Origin: Candidatus Pacearchaeota archaeon
GTDB lineage: Archaea; Nanobdellota; Nanobdellia; Pacearchaeales; GW2011-AR1
Direction of reading: 5' to 3'
Assembly (NCBI GenBank): GCA_016181905.1
Contig: JACOYM010000056.1
Span: 1 to 8,265, forward strand
DNA: 8,265 bases
The notes under the pieces are model-generated. The model worked only from the letters and a program-made list of their open reading frames with translations, was not told where the DNA came from and ran no database searches. Positions 6,974 through 8,265 of this stretch are shown here, one piece after another (position 1 is the first letter of the stretch; each line of letters begins with the position of its first letter). A program made the position numbers and the translations under genes.

Positions 6974-7738
6974 TCACTTCGTTCGCTTAGAGAATTTCCT
7001 TCGGAAATAAAACAGCCCCCCTACTACTCCGACTAAGAACAAAACAACTCCAATCATGTTAGAGGTTTTTAAAGATAAATTAGAGATTACATTTCCTGTA
7101 AGGTTAGCAGAAAGGAAAAAGATTGAGCCCAGTAATCCAATGATTGCTGTTGTTGCTGAGACCTTTCCCTCTAAAGATTTTTTGTCAGATTTAACAAACT
7201 TGTTTCCTCTTAGATGGTAACCCTCTGCTGGAATAAATCTATATTTTATATCAAAATTACCTGCATAATAATTTAGGGCTGTTTTAGTTAGACCAATCTC
7301 GCTTGCGAAACCATATAAAAATCTCTGGAATAAGGGGGGTTCTGCACTTGGAGTTCTTTTTGTTTTTTTATAAACTCCATATCCTTCTAGTTCTCCAGTG
7401 TAAGCATTATTTTGTGCAATTACCATTGTCTTAACTCTATCCTCTCCTAAAAAATTGTTGAAATCACTTAAACTTGGGGTTGGTTTAGAACCTAAAATTC
7501 CTTTTAAAAACGGATTATAGTTGGGATGATTATGTGCAGAAGTAAGTCTTTTACCTAAGTGTTCTTGTACCAGTTTTGCAACTTTATCCATATCTGCTTC
7601 TGCAGTCGCGATTGTGTGACTTGAAGTAACATTTATCATCTTTTCCCCAGGATACTTCACCCAGATATGTTCAAAGTAAGGTCTTTTAATAGATTCAATT
7701 ACCTCTTTTGGAGTCTCCCTCTTTTGTTTTTCACCCAT
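6974..7738 (-). CDS. Membrane-anchored JAMM/RadC-like metallopeptidase domain protein
   Basis: This is a 254-residue protein of unknown exact function. The N-terminal half carries a JAMM-type zinc signature: H69-N-H71-P, then S89-L-S-D92, followed by a strand-like VKTMVIAQ. The expected upstream catalytic Glu could be E23 (YFEHIWV). Compared with RadC-type HNHPSGDPTPSxxD, about ten residues (YNPFLKGILG region) are inserted between the His pair and the SxxD. Residues ~193-211 and ~226-245 are two hydrophobic helices joined by a short loop with two N-glycosylation sequons (NLT at 212, NLS at 220). The tail RRKFSKRTK is strongly basic. Positive charges before helix 1 and after helix 2 predict both ends, and the JAMM domain, in the cytoplasm. 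JAMM enzymes usually remove ubiquitin-like modifiers, but RadC-type members often have other or unknown roles. The last codons contain a small hairpin (6994-7008). The gene has its own promoter and no evident operon partner. Confidence 0.72.
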   Translation of the reverse strand: MGEKQKRETPKEVIESIKRPYFEHIWVKYPGEKMINVTSSHTIATAEADMDKVAKLVQEHLGKRLTSAHNHPNYNPFLKGILGSKPTPSLSDFNNFLGEDRVKTMVIAQNNAYTGELEGYGVYKKTKRTPSAEPPLFQRFLYGFASEIGLTKTALNYYAGNFDIKYRFIPAEGYHLRGNKFVKSDKKSLEGKVSATTAIIGLLGSIFFLSANLTGNVISNLSLKTSNMIGVVLFLVGVVGGLFYFRRKFSKRTK

Positions 7739-7752
7739 AATGAAACTAATAA

Positions 7753-7776
7753 AACTATAATTTAAATAACTTCCTA
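7753..7776 (-). promoter_or_regulatory. Archaeal TATA/BRE-like promoter for a leaderless transcript
   Basis: On the minus strand, AGGAAGTTATTTAAATTATAG runs toward the JAMM-like gene. The TTTAAAT core (7761-7767) is centred about 26 bases before the ATG at 7738, the usual archaeal TATA-to-start distance, and a purine-rich stretch before it could be the BRE. No Shine-Dalgarno site lies between it and the ATG. Together these predict transcription starting at or next to the start codon. Confidence 0.55.
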
Positions 7777-7815
7777 AAAACCCACTTACTCTAACGCCCC
7801 ATATATCCTGTGGGC

Positions 7816-7872
7816 ATCGGTTTTAAAATAATGTTGCCTGAAGGCAAGATAAACTTAAAATGTAAAACTGAT
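7816..7872. repeat. Nested inverted repeat with tetraloop hairpin
   Basis: ATCGGTTTTA (7816-7825) can pair with TAAAACTGAT (7863-7872), ten pairs with one G-U when read as plus-strand RNA. Inside lies a perfect hairpin, TTGCC-TGAA-GGCAA (7834-7847). Equivalently, an ATC(A/G)GTTTTA word occurs once on each strand, facing inward. It may be a bidirectional transcript-end structure or a small mobile or repeated element; the sequence alone does not say. Confidence 0.6.
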
Positions 7873-7895
7873 TTCTCCGCTCCTCAATCGCTCGG

Positions 7896-7921
7896 TAAAT
7901 TTGCGGGTTGCCTCAAATTTA
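7896..7921. repeat. 8-bp perfect inverted repeat
   Basis: TAAATTTG (7896-7903) and CAAATTTA (7914-7921) are exact reverse complements around a ten-base loop (CGGGTTGCCT). It is flanked by CGCTCG on the left and TTCGCTC on the right, which are direct rather than inverted words. It could be a hairpin in RNA or a protein-binding palindrome. Confidence 0.55.
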
Positions 7922-7926
7922 TTCGC

Positions 7927-8022
7927 TCATGATGGTGCTCGACCTTTCCACTCTGATTTTCTCATCCAATCACTTGTTCCAAGTTCGGGGATAAAATCGA
8001 TGGCGAGGGAAATTAACCTCAT
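7927..8022 (-). other. Possible 31-codon micro-ORF, unproven
   Basis: From ATG at 8022 to TGA at 7927 the frame encodes 31 residues beginning MRLISLAIDFIPELG and ending EWKGRAPS. Composition looks protein-like (mixed charged, aromatic and glycine residues), but there is no clear ribosome site. The opposite strand is also open across the same DNA in another frame. It could be a small peptide, the relic of a 3' gene end, or chance. I recognise no family. Confidence 0.2.
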
Positions 8023-8044
8023 TATGCCCAATTGAGATTTTTTC

Positions 8045-8265
8045 TTAAAGTAGAAGTAGATTCTTACATTCTTCTCTCATGAAATCTTTATGTAATTTTA
8101 ATTCAGGAGTTCCATGTTTTAGAATATCTTCACAATGAATAAGTATCCTTTGGGCATACTTTTCATTTTTATCATCCATGCTAGCACCATACACAATACC
8201 TTCTATTCTTGCCCATACACATGCAGAAGCACACATAGGACAAGGCTCAAAAGTCGTATACAACC
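8045..8265 (-). CDS. Zinc-dependent nucleoside/cytosine deaminase family protein, C-terminal part
   Basis: The frame enters at the right edge of the window, so the N-terminus is missing. The apparent TTG start at 8263 is just an in-frame Leu codon in the conserved (L)YTTFEPCPMC strand-helix unit. PCPMC supplies two cysteine zinc ligands (8th and 11th visible residues). WARIEGIVYGAS is the usual next strand of cytidine/deoxycytidylate-type deaminases, a group that includes cytosine, guanine and tRNA-adenosine deaminases. The HAE motif carrying the third ligand and the catalytic Glu would lie upstream, outside the window. The ending KLHKDFMREECKNLLLL looks like a natural family C-terminus, so the 3' end is intact. 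The likely role is hydrolytic deamination of a base or nucleoside in salvage; the exact substrate cannot be chosen. It does not share the promoter of the JAMM-like gene, which lies 306 bases downstream. Confidence 0.85.
   Translation of the reverse strand, partial: LYTTFEPCPMCASACVWARIEGIVYGASMDDKNEKYAQRILIHCEDILKHGTPELKLHKDFMREECKNLLLL

Larger units (their letters stand above)
7739..8044. other. 306-base gene-poor, structured intergenic region
   Basis: Nothing here matches a known gene. It holds the JAMM promoter, a nested inverted repeat (7816-7872), an 8-bp inverted repeat (7896-7921), GC-richer islands with GAGCGA-type words on the minus strand, and short open frames on both strands at about 7927-8031. 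A run of six T at 8038-8043 could end a plus-strand transcript. I found no tRNA T-loop, no RNase P or SRP core and no convincing C/D box pair. Confidence 0.6.

Noticed and set aside
7929..7956. C/D box small RNA on the plus strand (ATGATGG ... CTGA)
   Set aside because: Box C has a mismatch, only one box D is found, and there are no C'/D' boxes at archaeal spacing.
7981..8010. tRNA-like GTTCGGGG segment
   Set aside because: It does not form a T arm with the GTTCRANNC loop, and no acceptor or anticodon stems flank it.

Overview
The window looks archaeal. It encodes both subunits of the family D DNA polymerase (PolD), which is found only in archaea, behind an Orc1/Cdc6 initiator. The initiator-DP1-DP2 order resembles the euryarchaeal replication cluster known from Pyrococcus. 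AT-rich DNA, tight gene packing, somewhat shortened PolD subunits and a small tailed membrane protein point to a DPANN-type archaeon (Woesearchaeota/Pacearchaeota-like). That lineage call is inference; no rRNA or other marker is present.

Left part (1-6830, plus strand): a replication cluster. The 3' part of an Orc1/Cdc6 gene runs off the left edge. After a 76-base gap comes PolD small subunit DP1. A SerB-like HAD phosphatase overlaps the DP1 stop by ATGA, and PolD large subunit DP2 follows the phosphatase stop by one base. Orc1 would mark the origin and load helicase, DP1 and DP2 form the replicative polymerase, and the phosphatase is an unexpected co-transcribed member.

Three things in the polymerase genes stand out. 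(1) DP2 ends early because an exact 19-bp tandem duplication (6713-6750) shifts the frame. Removing one copy restores 26 more residues ending in a textbook PCNA-interacting (PIP) box, QEALKKWF. (2) DP1 carries two replacements in its nuclease site, Asn to Gln and His to Glu, both predicted to be ligands of the same metal. (3) The DP2 catalytic loop reads D-A-D-G-D where Pyrococcus has N-C-D-G-D, giving the triple-Asp pattern of multisubunit RNA polymerases.

Right part (6831-8265, minus strand): accessory genes convergent with the replication cluster. A 254-residue protein has a JAMM/RadC-like metallopeptidase signature (HNHP then SLSD) and two C-terminal membrane helices. It has its own TATA-like promoter placed for a leaderless transcript. 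About 306 bases with no convincing gene follow, with several inverted repeats. The window ends in the C-terminal part of a zinc-dependent nucleoside/cytosine deaminase family protein. No tRNA, rRNA, CRISPR, IS element or intein was seen.
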